From: Paracoccus indicus
GTDB taxonomy: Bacteria > Pseudomonadota > Alphaproteobacteria > Rhodobacterales > Rhodobacteraceae
Reading direction: 5' to 3'
DNA: 64,000 bases
NCBI RefSeq assembly: GCF_003056335.1
Contig: NZ_PYWA01000003.1
Location: 310,001 to 374,000 of the forward strand
Within the stretch, counting starts at the first letter, position 1, and every line of letters begins with the position of its first letter. Under the pieces are notes generated by a model. That model saw only the letters and a program-made list of their open reading frames with translations. It did not search any database and was not told the DNA's origin. Shown here one piece after another: positions 28,947-37,089 of the stretch. Both the position numbers and the translations under genes were made by a program.

Positions 28947-29818
28947 CGTGCCAACCCCATGCGCCGCAGTGTCGCCTTTTCGATGATGCCGACGATGGCC
29001 ACCAGACCCGCCGCCAGAAGCGCGGCGGCGAACAGCGCCGACCAGATCTGCACCGTCTGCCCGTAATAGCTGCCCGAGAGCAGGCGCGCCCCAAGACCGG
29101 CCGTGGCGCCCGCAGGCAGCTCGCCTACGATGGTGCCGACCAAGGCGGCGGCGATCGCGACCTTCAGGCTGGTGAACAGATAGGGCAGGGATGACGGCAG
29201 GCGCAGCCGCCAGAACTGCTGGTTGTCGCTGGCGCTCCAGGATTTCATCTGGTCCAGCTGCATGGCGTCGGGCGTGCGCAGGCCCTTGACCATGCCGACC
29301 AACACCGGAAAGAAGGACAGCCAAGCCGCGATGATCGCCTTGGGCAGCAGGCCCGTGATGCCCGCGCTGGCAAAGACCACGATCACCATCGGCGCGATGG
29401 CCAGGATGGGCACGGTCTGGCTGGCCACGGCCCAAGGCATGACCGACTGGTCCATGCTGCGGCTGTGGACGATGCCCACGGCCAGCAGGATGCCCGCGCC
29501 CGCCCCGATGGCAAATCCTGCCAGCGTCGCCGACAGCGTCACCCACGCGTGCCAGACCAGGCTGCGCCGCGACGTGATGGCCTGCCCTGCAATGCCGTCA
29601 TAAAGACCCACCGCAACCTGATGGGGTGCGGGCAGGATGGGGCGGTCCTGCGTCAAAGTTCGGGTGATCATCTGCGACGTGGTCAGCTCCTCGCTCGCGC
29701 GGGCGGCCTGATCGCGTTCCCATGTCGCGTTCATGCGGACTGCGCCCAGATACCAGATGGCGATGATGACCATCAGGACCGTCAGGACGGGCGCGGCATT
29801 TCGCCAGACCCTAGTCAT
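28943..29818 (-). CDS. ABC transporter permease (pyrimidine-type importer), first permease
   Basis: A 291-residue permease of the same SsuC/TauC family. It has a first helix (LTVLMVIIAIWYLGAV), a long periplasmic stretch of about 60 residues, and a six-helix core with the EAA-like loop WSASDNQQFWRLRLPSSLPYLFTSLK. The ATG at 29818 overlaps the end of the ATPase gene by eight bases and the stop overlaps the next permease. It forms the membrane channel together with that permease. Confidence 0.9.
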   Translation of the reverse strand: MTRVWRNAAPVLTVLMVIIAIWYLGAVRMNATWERDQAARASEELTTSQMITRTLTQDRPILPAPHQVAVGLYDGIAGQAITSRRSLVWHAWVTLSATLAGFAIGAGAGILLAVGIVHSRSMDQSVMPWAVASQTVPILAIAPMVIVVFASAGITGLLPKAIIAAWLSFFPVLVGMVKGLRTPDAMQLDQMKSWSASDNQQFWRLRLPSSLPYLFTSLKVAIAAALVGTIVGELPAGATAGLGARLLSGSYYGQTVQIWSALFAAALLAAGLVAIVGIIEKATLRRMGLAR

Positions 29819-30590
29819 AGCTGTGCCCTTCGCGCAGCCCCTCGCGGACCTCATGCGCCAGCGCGATGAATTCCGGCGTGTCGCGGATCTCCAACGGGCG
29901 TTCGCGGGGCAGGGTGCTTTGGATGACCCGCGTGATCCGGCCCGGACGAGGCGACATGACCACGATCTTGGTCGAAAGATAGACGGCTTCGGGGATGGAA
30001 TGGGTCACGAAGCCGATGGTCTTCTGGGTTTTGGCCCAAAGGGTCAGCAGTGCCTCGTTCAGGCGGTCGCGGACGATTTCGTCCAAGGCCCCGAAGGGTT
30101 CGTCCATCAGCAGGATGTCGGCGTCGAAGGCCAGCGCGCGGGCAATGCTGGCGCGCTGCTGCATGCCGCCAGACAGCTGCCAGGGATACTTGCCTCCGAA
30201 ATTCTCCAGCTCGACCAGTTCCAGGACATGGGCGATGCGCTTGGCGCGTTCTTCGCGCGAAAACCCCATGATTTCCAGCGGCAGCGAGATATTTCCCCTG
30301 ATCGTGCGCCAGGGATAAAGCCCTGGTGCTTGGAAGACATAGCCATAGGCCCGTGCCTTGCGCGCCTGATCCGGCGTCATGCCGTTCACGCTGATCTGCC
30401 CTGCGGTCACGGTTTCCAGCGCGGCGATGCTGCGCAGGAAGGTGGTCTTGCCACAGCCCGAAGGACCGATGAAGCTGACGAATTCGCCACGGTCGATATC
30501 CAGATCCACGTCCTTGAGCGCATGGATCGGGCCGTCGGCGGTCTGGAAGGTCAGGCCGACGCCCTGTGCCTTGATTACAGTGTCGTCCAA
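29811..30590 (-). CDS. ABC transporter ATP-binding protein (nitrate/sulfonate/pyrimidine-type)
   Basis: The 259-residue ATPase powers the importer. Motifs in order: Walker A GPSGCGKTT near residues 43-51, Q-loop FQAPGLYPW, signature LSGGMQQRASIARAL, Walker B ILLMDEPFGALD and the H-loop FVTHSIPEA. It belongs to the SsuB/TauB group. It sits three bases after the dihydropyrimidinase gene and overlaps the first permease, so the enzymes and the importer are one transcription unit. Confidence 0.94.
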   Translation of the reverse strand: MDDTVIKAQGVGLTFQTADGPIHALKDVDLDIDRGEFVSFIGPSGCGKTTFLRSIAALETVTAGQISVNGMTPDQARKARAYGYVFQAPGLYPWRTIRGNISLPLEIMGFSREERAKRIAHVLELVELENFGGKYPWQLSGGMQQRASIARALAFDADILLMDEPFGALDEIVRDRLNEALLTLWAKTQKTIGFVTHSIPEAVYLSTKIVVMSPRPGRITRVIQSTLPRERPLEIRDTPEFIALAHEVREGLREGHSYD

Positions 30591-30593
30591 TCG

Positions 30594-32045
30594 TCAGACC
30601 CCGCTTGCCGGAATGCCGCCACGTGCGATCGGACGCGGTGCCGTCAGGTCCTTCCATGCACTCAGTGCGCGGTTCACCTGGCCGCGCGGTTCGCGGGCGA
30701 CGAATTCGCCATGGCCTTCGCGGCTGTCGACCTTGCCCTCGGTCACGGCGACGACGCCGCGGGTCAGGGTAAAGCGCGGCAGGCCTGTGACCTGCTGGCC
30801 TTCGAAGACGTTGTAGTCGATCGCCGACTGCTGGCTGCCGGCGCTGATGGTCTTGCTGGCCTTGGGGTCCCAGACCACCAGATCGGCATCGGTACCGACC
30901 AGCACGGCCCCCTTGCGGGGATACATCCCCAGGATCTTGGCGATGTTGGTGGATGTCGCCGCCACGAATTCATTGGGTGTCAGGCGACCGGTTTCGACAC
31001 CGTGGGTCCACAGCATCGGCATCCGATCCTCAAGTCCTCCGGTGCCGTTAGGGATCTTGGTGAAATCGTCGATGCCATAGCGTTTCTGTTCGGTGGTGAA
31101 GGCGCAGTGGTCTGTCGCCACGACCGACAGGCTGCCCGATTGCAGGCCGGCCCAGAGGCTGTCCTGATGCTGCTTGTTGCGGAAAGGGGGCGACATGACG
31201 CGACGGGCGGCATGGTCCCAATCGGCGTTGAAATATTCGCTTTCGTCCAGTGTCAGATGCTGGATCAACGGCTCGCCCCAGACACGCTTGCCATGCTGGC
31301 GCGCACGACGGATGGCCTCGTGGCTGTCCTCGCAGCTGACATGGACCACATAGAGCGGCACGCCCGCCATGTCGGCCACCATGATGGCGCGGTTCGTCGC
31401 CTCGCCCTCGACCTGGGGCGGGCGGGAGTAGGCATGGGCTTCGGGGCCGGTGTTGCCTTCGGCCAGTAGGCGGGCTGAGAGTTCGGCCACCACGTCGCCG
31501 TTTTCGGCATGGACCATCGCGATGCCGCCCAGATCGGCGACGCGGCGGAAGGAGGCGAACAGTTCGTCGTCATTCACCATCAAGGCGCCCTTGTAGGCCA
31601 TGAAATGCTTGAAGCTGGTGATCCCACGATCGACGACCGCCTGCATCTCGTCAAAGACCTGTTCGCCCCACCACGTCACCGCCATGTGATAGCTATAGTC
31701 GCAATGTGCGCGGCCCGACTTGTTGTCCCACATCTGCAACGCATCCAGCAGCCCCTGACCGGGCGAGGGCAGGGCGAAATCCACCACCATCGTCGTGCCG
31801 CCCGCCAGCGCCGCGCGGGTGCCGCTTTCGAAATCATCGGCGGAATAGGTGCCCATGAAGGGCATCTCCAGATGGGTATGCGGGTCGATGCCGCCGGGCA
31901 TGACATAGCATCCGGTGGCGTCCAGAACCTTGTCGCCCATCAGCCCCTCGCCGATGGCGGTGATTTTGCCGCCCTCGATCAGGACGTCGGATTTATAGGT
32001 CAGATCTGCGGTGACGATGGTGCCGTTCCTGATGACAGTGCTCAT
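30594..32045 (-). CDS. hydA: Dihydropyrimidinase (hydantoinase)
   Basis: This 483-residue cyclic amidohydrolase opens dihydrouracil or dihydrothymine to N-carbamoyl-beta-amino acids, the second step of reductive pyrimidine degradation. The metal centre is visible: His56-x-His58 in GGIDPHTHLE, the carboxylated lysine Lys152 in FKHFMAYKGAL, the later histidines in AMVHAEN and YVVHVSCEDSH, and the Asp in SVVATDHCAF. Length and motifs match bacterial dihydropyrimidinase. It lies 27 bases after the carbamoyl-amino-acid hydrolase gene in the operon. Confidence 0.95.
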   Translation of the reverse strand: MSTVIRNGTIVTADLTYKSDVLIEGGKITAIGEGLMGDKVLDATGCYVMPGGIDPHTHLEMPFMGTYSADDFESGTRAALAGGTTMVVDFALPSPGQGLLDALQMWDNKSGRAHCDYSYHMAVTWWGEQVFDEMQAVVDRGITSFKHFMAYKGALMVNDDELFASFRRVADLGGIAMVHAENGDVVAELSARLLAEGNTGPEAHAYSRPPQVEGEATNRAIMVADMAGVPLYVVHVSCEDSHEAIRRARQHGKRVWGEPLIQHLTLDESEYFNADWDHAARRVMSPPFRNKQHQDSLWAGLQSGSLSVVATDHCAFTTEQKRYGIDDFTKIPNGTGGLEDRMPMLWTHGVETGRLTPNEFVAATSTNIAKILGMYPRKGAVLVGTDADLVVWDPKASKTISAGSQQSAIDYNVFEGQQVTGLPRFTLTRGVVAVTEGKVDSREGHGEFVAREPRGQVNRALSAWKDLTAPRPIARGGIPASGV

Positions 32046-32072
32046 CTTGCCAGCCCTTTCATGATGTTGCGT

Positions 32073-33338
32073 TCAGCGGAGGATTTCGGCGGCGTCCTGC
32101 ACCGCATGCAGCAGCACGTCGCACCCCGCGGCGGCCCACTGGGGCGTGATCTCCTCGGCCTCGTTGTGGGACAGGCCGTCGACGCAGGGGCACATGATCA
32201 TCACGGTCGGCGCGACCTTGTTGATCCAGCAGGCGTCGTGACCTGCCCCCGAGACGATGTCCATGTGGCTGTGGCCCAAACGCTCCGCCGCCTGCCGGAC
32301 CGATGCGACCAGTGTCGGATCGAAGGTCACCGGGTCGAAATGGCCGACGGGTTCGATCTCGATGCCAAGGCCGAGTTCCTTGGCAATGTCAGCGGCTTCC
32401 GCCTCGAGCTTCGACCGCATCGAGGTCAGCTTCTCCAGATCGGGCGAGCGGAAGTCGATGGTGAAGACCGCCTTGCCGGGGATCACGTTGCGGCTGTTGG
32501 GATAGACATTGGCCTGACCCACGGCACCCACGGCGGCGGGCTGGTGATCCATGGCGATGCGGTGCACGGCTTCGGTGATGCGGGCCATGCCAAGGCCTGC
32601 ATTCACGCGCATGTTCATCGGGGTCGATCCGGTATGGGCGTCCTTGCCGGTCAGCGTCACCTGCAACCACCACAGGCCCTGACCATGGGTGACGACGCCG
32701 ATATCCTTGCCCTCGGCCTCCAGGATCGGCCCCTGCTCGATGTGGTATTCGAACATGGCGTGGATCTTGCGGTCGCCGACATTCTCGGTCCCGCGCCAGC
32801 CGATGCGGTCCAGTTCCTCGCCAAAGCTCTTGCCCTCGGCATCCTGGCGGCTGTTGGCGTAATCTTCGGTCAGAACGCCCGCAAAGACGCCCGAGGCCAG
32901 CATGGCCGGGGCGAAGCGCGCGCCTTCCTCATTCGTCCAGTTGACGACGACGATGGGACGGCGCGTCCTGACGCCCATGTCGCGGATCGAGCGGATCACC
33001 TCCAACCCGGCCAGCACACCCAGCACGCCGTCGTATTTGCCCCCCGTGGGCTGGGTATCCAGGTGGCTGCCGATATAGACGGGGTCCAGATCAGGCTCGG
33101 CGCCTTCGTGACGCATGAACATGTTGCCCATGCGGTCCAGACCCATGGTCATGCCCGCATCCTCGCACCAGGACTGGAACAGGCGGCGGCCCTCGGCGTC
33201 CTCATCCGTCAGCGTCTGGCGATTGTTGCCGCCCGCGATGCCGGGGCCGATCTTGGCCATCTGCATCAGGCTGTCCCACAGCCGGTCGCCATCGATTTTC
33301 ATATTGGCAGCCGAAACCACCCCGCTTGCAACGGTCAT
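32073..33338 (-). CDS. Zn-dependent N-carbamoyl-beta-alanine amidohydrolase-like hydrolase
   Basis: A 421-residue M20/allantoate-amidohydrolase-family enzyme, expected to hydrolyse N-carbamoyl-beta-alanine to beta-alanine, CO2 and ammonia (third step). Metal-binding residues occur in IGSHLDTQPTGGKYDGV (His, Asp), NEEGARF (Glu), EYHIEQGP (His) and the C-terminal GLSHNEAEEI (His); the dimer-contact segment SGAGHDACWI is present. Allantoate or L-carbamoyl substrates are alternatives within the family, but the dihydropyrimidinase neighbour favours the pyrimidine route. Confidence 0.9.
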   Translation of the reverse strand: MTVASGVVSAANMKIDGDRLWDSLMQMAKIGPGIAGGNNRQTLTDEDAEGRRLFQSWCEDAGMTMGLDRMGNMFMRHEGAEPDLDPVYIGSHLDTQPTGGKYDGVLGVLAGLEVIRSIRDMGVRTRRPIVVVNWTNEEGARFAPAMLASGVFAGVLTEDYANSRQDAEGKSFGEELDRIGWRGTENVGDRKIHAMFEYHIEQGPILEAEGKDIGVVTHGQGLWWLQVTLTGKDAHTGSTPMNMRVNAGLGMARITEAVHRIAMDHQPAAVGAVGQANVYPNSRNVIPGKAVFTIDFRSPDLEKLTSMRSKLEAEAADIAKELGLGIEIEPVGHFDPVTFDPTLVASVRQAAERLGHSHMDIVSGAGHDACWINKVAPTVMIMCPCVDGLSHNEAEEITPQWAAAGCDVLLHAVQDAAEILR

Positions 33339-33401
33339 CTCGTGTCCTTCCTGTCTGGCCGCCCCGTCTTGTCGCGGGGTCGGTTGGATGAGTTTGTGTG
33401 G

Positions 33402-34727
33402 TCAGGCGGTCTGTTTCAGAACGTCGCCCAAAGTGCCGATCAGCTGGTCGATCTGCGCCTCCGAGATGATCAACGGCGGCGAAAGTGCGATGATGTCGCC
33501 GGTGACGCGGATCAGGATGCCGGCCTCGAAGGCACGCACGAAGGCATCGAAGGCGCGCTTGCCGGGTTCGCCCGCGATGGGGGCCAGCTCGACCGCGCCG
33601 ATCAGGCCCATGTTGCGGATGTCGATGACATTGGGATGATCGCGCAGCCCGTGCAGGGCTTCCTGCCAATAGGTTTCCAGATCGGCGGCGCGGGTCAGCA
33701 AGCCTTCCTCGGCATAGGTATCCAGCGTGGCCAAAGCGGCGGCGCAGCTGATCGGGTTGCCCGAGTAGGTATAACCGTGGAACAGCTCGATCATGTGTTC
33801 CGGGCCCTGCATGAAGGCGTCATGGATCTGGGCGGTCGCCAGAACCGCGCCCATCGGGATGACGCCGTTCGTCAGCCCCTTGGCGCAGGTGATCATGTCC
33901 GGGATGACGCCGAAATGCTGGGCGGCGAAGGGGCTGCCCAAGCGACCGAAGCCGGTGATGACCTCGTCGAAGATCAGCAGGATGCCGTGCTTGCGGGTGA
34001 TCTCGCGCAGGCGTTGCAGGTAACCCTTGGGGGGCATCAGCACGCCGGTCGATCCGGCCATCGGTTCGACGATGACGGCGGCGATGGTTTCGGCGCCGTG
34101 CAGCGCGACGATGCGTTCCAACTCATCCGCCAGGTTCGCGCCATGTTCGGGCTGGCCCTTGGTGAAGACGTTTTCAGGCAGGTGGGTATGGGGCATGTGG
34201 TCGACGCCCGCCAGCAGCGTGCCGAAGTGGCGGCGGTTGTTCACGATCCCTCCGACCGAGATCCCGCCGAAGCCCGTCCCGTGATAGCCGCGCTCGCGCC
34301 CGATCAGCCGGGTGCGCGACGCATCGCCCCGTGCTCGGTGATAGGCCAGCGCAATCTTCAGGGCCGTATCGACGGCCTCGGACCCCGAGTTGCAATAGAA
34401 GACATGCTCCATCCCCTCGGGTGCGATATCGACGATTCGATTGGCCAGCTCGAAGGCCAGGGGGTGACCCATCTGGAAGGCGGGGGCATAATCCAGCTCG
34501 GCCACCTGCTTCTGCACAGCCTCGGTGATGCGGGGGCGGCAATGGCCGGCGTTGCAACACCACAGGCCCGCGGTCCCGTCCAGGATCTGACGGTCGTCCG
34601 ACGACGTGTAATGCATGTCCTGCGATGCCACCAACATCCGTGGCGCCGACTTGAACTGTCGGTTCGCGGTATACGGCATCCAGAAGGCGCGCAGATCGTT
34701 GGGGGCGGGCTTGCGGTCAAGCGGCAT
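33402..34727 (-). CDS. Class III omega-amino acid:pyruvate aminotransferase
   Basis: The 441-residue PLP enzyme resembles beta-alanine/omega-amino acid:pyruvate transaminases, converting beta-alanine or 3-aminoisobutyrate to the semialdehyde, the exit of reductive pyrimidine degradation. Typical motifs are FWMPYTANRQFK at the start, LDGTAGLWCCNAGH, the cofactor phosphate-binding NSGSEAVDTALK, LIFDEVITGFGRLG and the PLP lysine in ITCAKGLTNG. It is the first gene downstream of the RutR-type operator, 22 bases from it, and its gap to the next gene is 63 bases. Confidence 0.92.
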   Translation of the reverse strand: MPLDRKPAPNDLRAFWMPYTANRQFKSAPRMLVASQDMHYTSSDDRQILDGTAGLWCCNAGHCRPRITEAVQKQVAELDYAPAFQMGHPLAFELANRIVDIAPEGMEHVFYCNSGSEAVDTALKIALAYHRARGDASRTRLIGRERGYHGTGFGGISVGGIVNNRRHFGTLLAGVDHMPHTHLPENVFTKGQPEHGANLADELERIVALHGAETIAAVIVEPMAGSTGVLMPPKGYLQRLREITRKHGILLIFDEVITGFGRLGSPFAAQHFGVIPDMITCAKGLTNGVIPMGAVLATAQIHDAFMQGPEHMIELFHGYTYSGNPISCAAALATLDTYAEEGLLTRAADLETYWQEALHGLRDHPNVIDIRNMGLIGAVELAPIAGEPGKRAFDAFVRAFEAGILIRVTGDIIALSPPLIISEAQIDQLIGTLGDVLKQTA

Positions 34728-34748
34728 CTTGGGAACCCTTTTGAATTA

Positions 34749-34764
34749 TTGACCAAACGGTCAG
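34749..34764. promoter_or_regulatory. RutR-type operator
   Basis: TTGACCA-AA-CGGTCAG matches the E. coli RutR consensus TTGACCA-NN-TGGTCAA at 12 of 14 defined positions and contains the perfect inverted core TGACC/GGTCA. It lies in the divergent region, 22 bases before the aminotransferase start and 105 before rutR, so it can control both directions. Confidence 0.7.
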
Positions 34765-34868
34765 GATCAAGCTAGCACGGGTCCAATGTCAGTCAACCGT
34801 GCTGATCCGGCCCGAGACATTTGCACCTGAACTGCCCAATTTCAGATCATGCCAGAGCGGAGACGCCA

Positions 34869-35486
34869 ATGACAGACGCGAAAATGCCCCGAATGACCCG
34901 GATCCAGCAGAAGAATCGCGACCTGATCATGGATGGGGCACTGAACGTTTTTTCGGCAAACGGCTTTCGTGGCGCGACCATCGACCAGATCGCGCGGTCT
35001 GCGGGTCTGTCCAAGCCGAACGTGCTTTATTACTTCGCCTCCAAGGATGACATCCACAAGACGCTGCTGACCGAACTGCTGGATATGTGGCTGGCACCGA
35101 TGCAGCAGATCGACCCCGCCGGCGATCCGATGGCCGAGATGCTTGGCTATGTCGCGGCCAAGATGCGGATGTCGCGGGATTACCCACGCGAATCGCGTCT
35201 TTTCGCCTATGAAATCCTGCAAGGCGCGCCACATCTGACCCAGATCCTGGGGGGTGGTCTGCGCGATATCGTCGACCGGACGGTCGTCGTCTTGCAGGGC
35301 TGGATGGTCGAAGGGCGGCTGGCCCGGACCGATCCGCGCCACCTGATCTTCTCGATCTGGTCGATGACCCAGCATTACGCCGATTTCGAGATCCAGGTCC
35401 GCGCAGTGCTTGGCAGCGGGCGCGACCCCTTCGCCGAGGGGCAGGAATTCCTTGAACAGATGTATCGCAAGCTGCTGACGCCCTAG
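34869..35486 (+). CDS. rutR: RutR-like TetR family regulator of pyrimidine utilisation
   Basis: A 205-residue TetR regulator. Its helix-turn-helix (FRGATIDQIARSAGLSKPNV then LYYFASKDDI) and effector domain (MWLAPMQQ, SRDYPRESRLFAYEILQGAP, RHLIFSIWSMTQHYADF) align closely with E. coli RutR, a uracil/thymine-responsive repressor, including the conserved SRDYP and TQHYADF blocks around the ligand pocket. The ATG at 34869 is chosen over 34821. It is divergent from the pyrimidine catabolic operon and a RutR-like box lies between. Its stop shares CTAG with the convergent TetR gene. Confidence 0.9.
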   Translation: MTDAKMPRMTRIQQKNRDLIMDGALNVFSANGFRGATIDQIARSAGLSKPNVLYYFASKDDIHKTLLTELLDMWLAPMQQIDPAGDPMAEMLGYVAAKMRMSRDYPRESRLFAYEILQGAPHLTQILGGGLRDIVDRTVVVLQGWMVEGRLARTDPRHLIFSIWSMTQHYADFEIQVRAVLGSGRDPFAEGQEFLEQMYRKLLTP

Positions 35487-36070
35487 GCGCTGGCGGTGCC
35501 CAGCATCTCGGCCGCGGTCAGGATCAGGGACAGGTTCTCATGGGCCGAGGCGACGAAATCCGGCCGCGTTCCGGCTGCCCAATCCTTTGTCGCGGCATTG
35601 GTCGCCGCGATGATGGCCGCTGCCAAAATCTCGATCACGCGTTCATCCGAGCCGGGCATGCGGCGATGCAGAAGACCGCGCATCTGGGCACGACGGGCCA
35701 GCATGGCGCTGTTGCGCAGGGCTTCCAGCTTGGGATCGCTGTCGGACAGGGCCAGCATCTGGGCGATCATTTCCCGTTCATCCAGGTAGCGTGCCAGATG
35801 GGCCGAGATCAGGACCTGCAGGTCGTCGATCAGGCGTCCCTTGCCGGCGACGAACTTTTCGGATGCCTCGGGCGGGTAATCGGGCGGAGGCCCCATCAGG
35901 GCCGCTTCCTTGTAGGGGTAGTAGTTGAAGAAGGTGCGCGTGCTGATGCCGGCGTGGCGGGCGATCGCCTCGGTCGTGACGTTGGCAAGGCCGTCGCGGA
36001 CCGAAAGTTCGATTGCGGCAGCCTGAATGGCCTTGGCGGTGCGGAAACGGCGCGTGGTCTGGGGGCTCAT
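35483..36070 (-). CDS. TetR family transcriptional regulator, target unknown
   Basis: A 195-residue regulator with an N-terminal helix-turn-helix (VTTEAIARHAGISTRTFFNYYPYKEAA) and a helical effector domain without a recognised ligand motif. The start at 36070 (MSPQTTRRFR) is usual for the family; in-frame ATGs at 36094 and 36097 would add eight or nine residues but have no ribosome site. No obvious operon partner: it converges on rutR and is separated from the next minus-strand gene by a hairpin. It may regulate distant genes or itself. Confidence 0.85.
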   Translation of the reverse strand: MSPQTTRRFRTAKAIQAAAIELSVRDGLANVTTEAIARHAGISTRTFFNYYPYKEAALMGPPPDYPPEASEKFVAGKGRLIDDLQVLISAHLARYLDEREMIAQMLALSDSDPKLEALRNSAMLARRAQMRGLLHRRMPGSDERVIEILAAAIIAATNAATKDWAAGTRPDFVASAHENLSLILTAAEMLGTASA

Positions 36071-36165
36071 GTGTGTCCGATCTTCAGCATGCATCATGCG
36101 CACAAGGCTGACCGCAGCTGACGTCAAGGGCAAGCCCGAAATGGCGCACTGCCCTTTGGCGGGCA

Positions 36166-36190
36166 ACACCCCCTGCCTTTTTGGCAGGGG
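36166..36190 (-). terminator. Terminator-like hairpin after the MepK-like gene
   Basis: CCCCTGCC (36170-36177) and GGCAGGGG (36183-36190) with a five-base loop lie 35-60 bases past the stop of the minus-strand M15 peptidase gene. The following minus-strand sequence (GGTGTTGCCC) has a poor T-tract. Confidence 0.5.
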
Positions 36191-36224
36191 TGCATATCTT
36201 TCGGATAGCTCGGCGATCCGGAGA

Positions 36225-36785
36225 TCAGCTGCCCCAAGTGCGGACCGGACCGCAATCCATGTGGACGAAGTTCGAGCGGCTGTAGCGTCCGACGCCGCCG
36301 CCACGGCAGGCAGCCGCTGCCTGGAACATCTGCGACACCGAGCGCGACTTCAGCCGCAGGTCGGCGGCCTTGCCGGTCATGTGCAGAGAGTTCTTGGCGA
36401 CACCGCTGGAGGTGCGGCGCAGCATGGCATTGGTCCGCGGCGAACGGTAGCCCGACAGCATCATGTAGGGTTCGTTCGTCTGCAGCAGGCGCGAGGATGC
36501 GGCGGCCACGTCGATGGTGCGCGGGTCGATCCCGATCACCTCGCCTGTGCGCCAGTCGCGCATGAAGACGTTGATTTCGTTCAGGGCTTCGCGGATGTAC
36601 TTGCCGTCGACCCAATAGACGGTGTCGATGCTTTCGCCGGTACGTCCCGAATACATGCGCACTCGGCGCATGTCGCCGGCCCCGCGAAGGAACCCGAAAG
36701 CGTTGGCCATAACCGGAGCAGCCACGACGCTGGTTGCTGCGAATGCGCCCAGCACGCCGCGACGGGAGATGAGGTCCATTGTCAT
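36225..36785 (-). CDS. DUF882/M15 family murein endopeptidase (MepK/YcbK-like)
   Basis: The 186-residue exported protein has a twin-arginine-type signal (SRRGVLGAFAATSVVAAPVMA) and an M15A/DUF882 zinc-peptidase domain: SGYRSPRTN, the metal-binding HMTGKAADLR and the terminal NFVHMDCG. E. coli MepK cleaves 3-3 crosslinks in peptidoglycan made by L,D-transpeptidases. Here it diverges from an LdtD-like gene, paralleling E. coli ycbB-ycbK. The start could also be the ATG at 36779. The enzymatic role is inferred from family and context. Confidence 0.88.
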   Translation of the reverse strand: MTMDLISRRGVLGAFAATSVVAAPVMANAFGFLRGAGDMRRVRMYSGRTGESIDTVYWVDGKYIREALNEINVFMRDWRTGEVIGIDPRTIDVAAASSRLLQTNEPYMMLSGYRSPRTNAMLRRTSSGVAKNSLHMTGKAADLRLKSRSVSQMFQAAAACRGGGVGRYSRSNFVHMDCGPVRTWGS

Positions 36786-37089
36786 GTCAGATCGCCTGTC
36801 CTGCTTCGTTTTTGGATCCGCGAAACTTTCGCGGCATGTCGTGGTTTATCCCCGACTTGCTAACATTGTGTCAAAAGTCCTTGAGGTTGAGAAACGGAAT
36901 CTGCCATCCCGCCGTTCAAAATCGCCGCTTTCGGCAAGAAACCGCCCAATTTGGTCAATGTTGCAAAAGGGGCGAAACCCTGTGGCCTGCCTGCAACGGA
37001 CCATTTTCTCGCGCGGTGTCAACGGGATGGCGTGTGGCTTCGGCCATCGTGGTGTGAGACTATCGGTAACTGGTGATTTGAGGTGTGTC
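36786..37089. other. Divergent promoter region between the murein genes
   Basis: About 304 bases with lower GC than the flanks and no credible frame. It must hold promoters for both the MepK-like and LdtD-like genes; AT-rich stretches such as TTGCTAACATTGTG (near 36860) and TTTGGTCAATGTTGC (near 36950) are candidates, but I cannot fix -35/-10 pairs with confidence. Confidence 0.4.

Noticed and set aside
31509..34775. A 1088-codon plus-strand frame across the pyrimidine genes
   Set aside because: Very long but antisense to three enzymes with complete active-site motifs; composition is that of a shadow frame.
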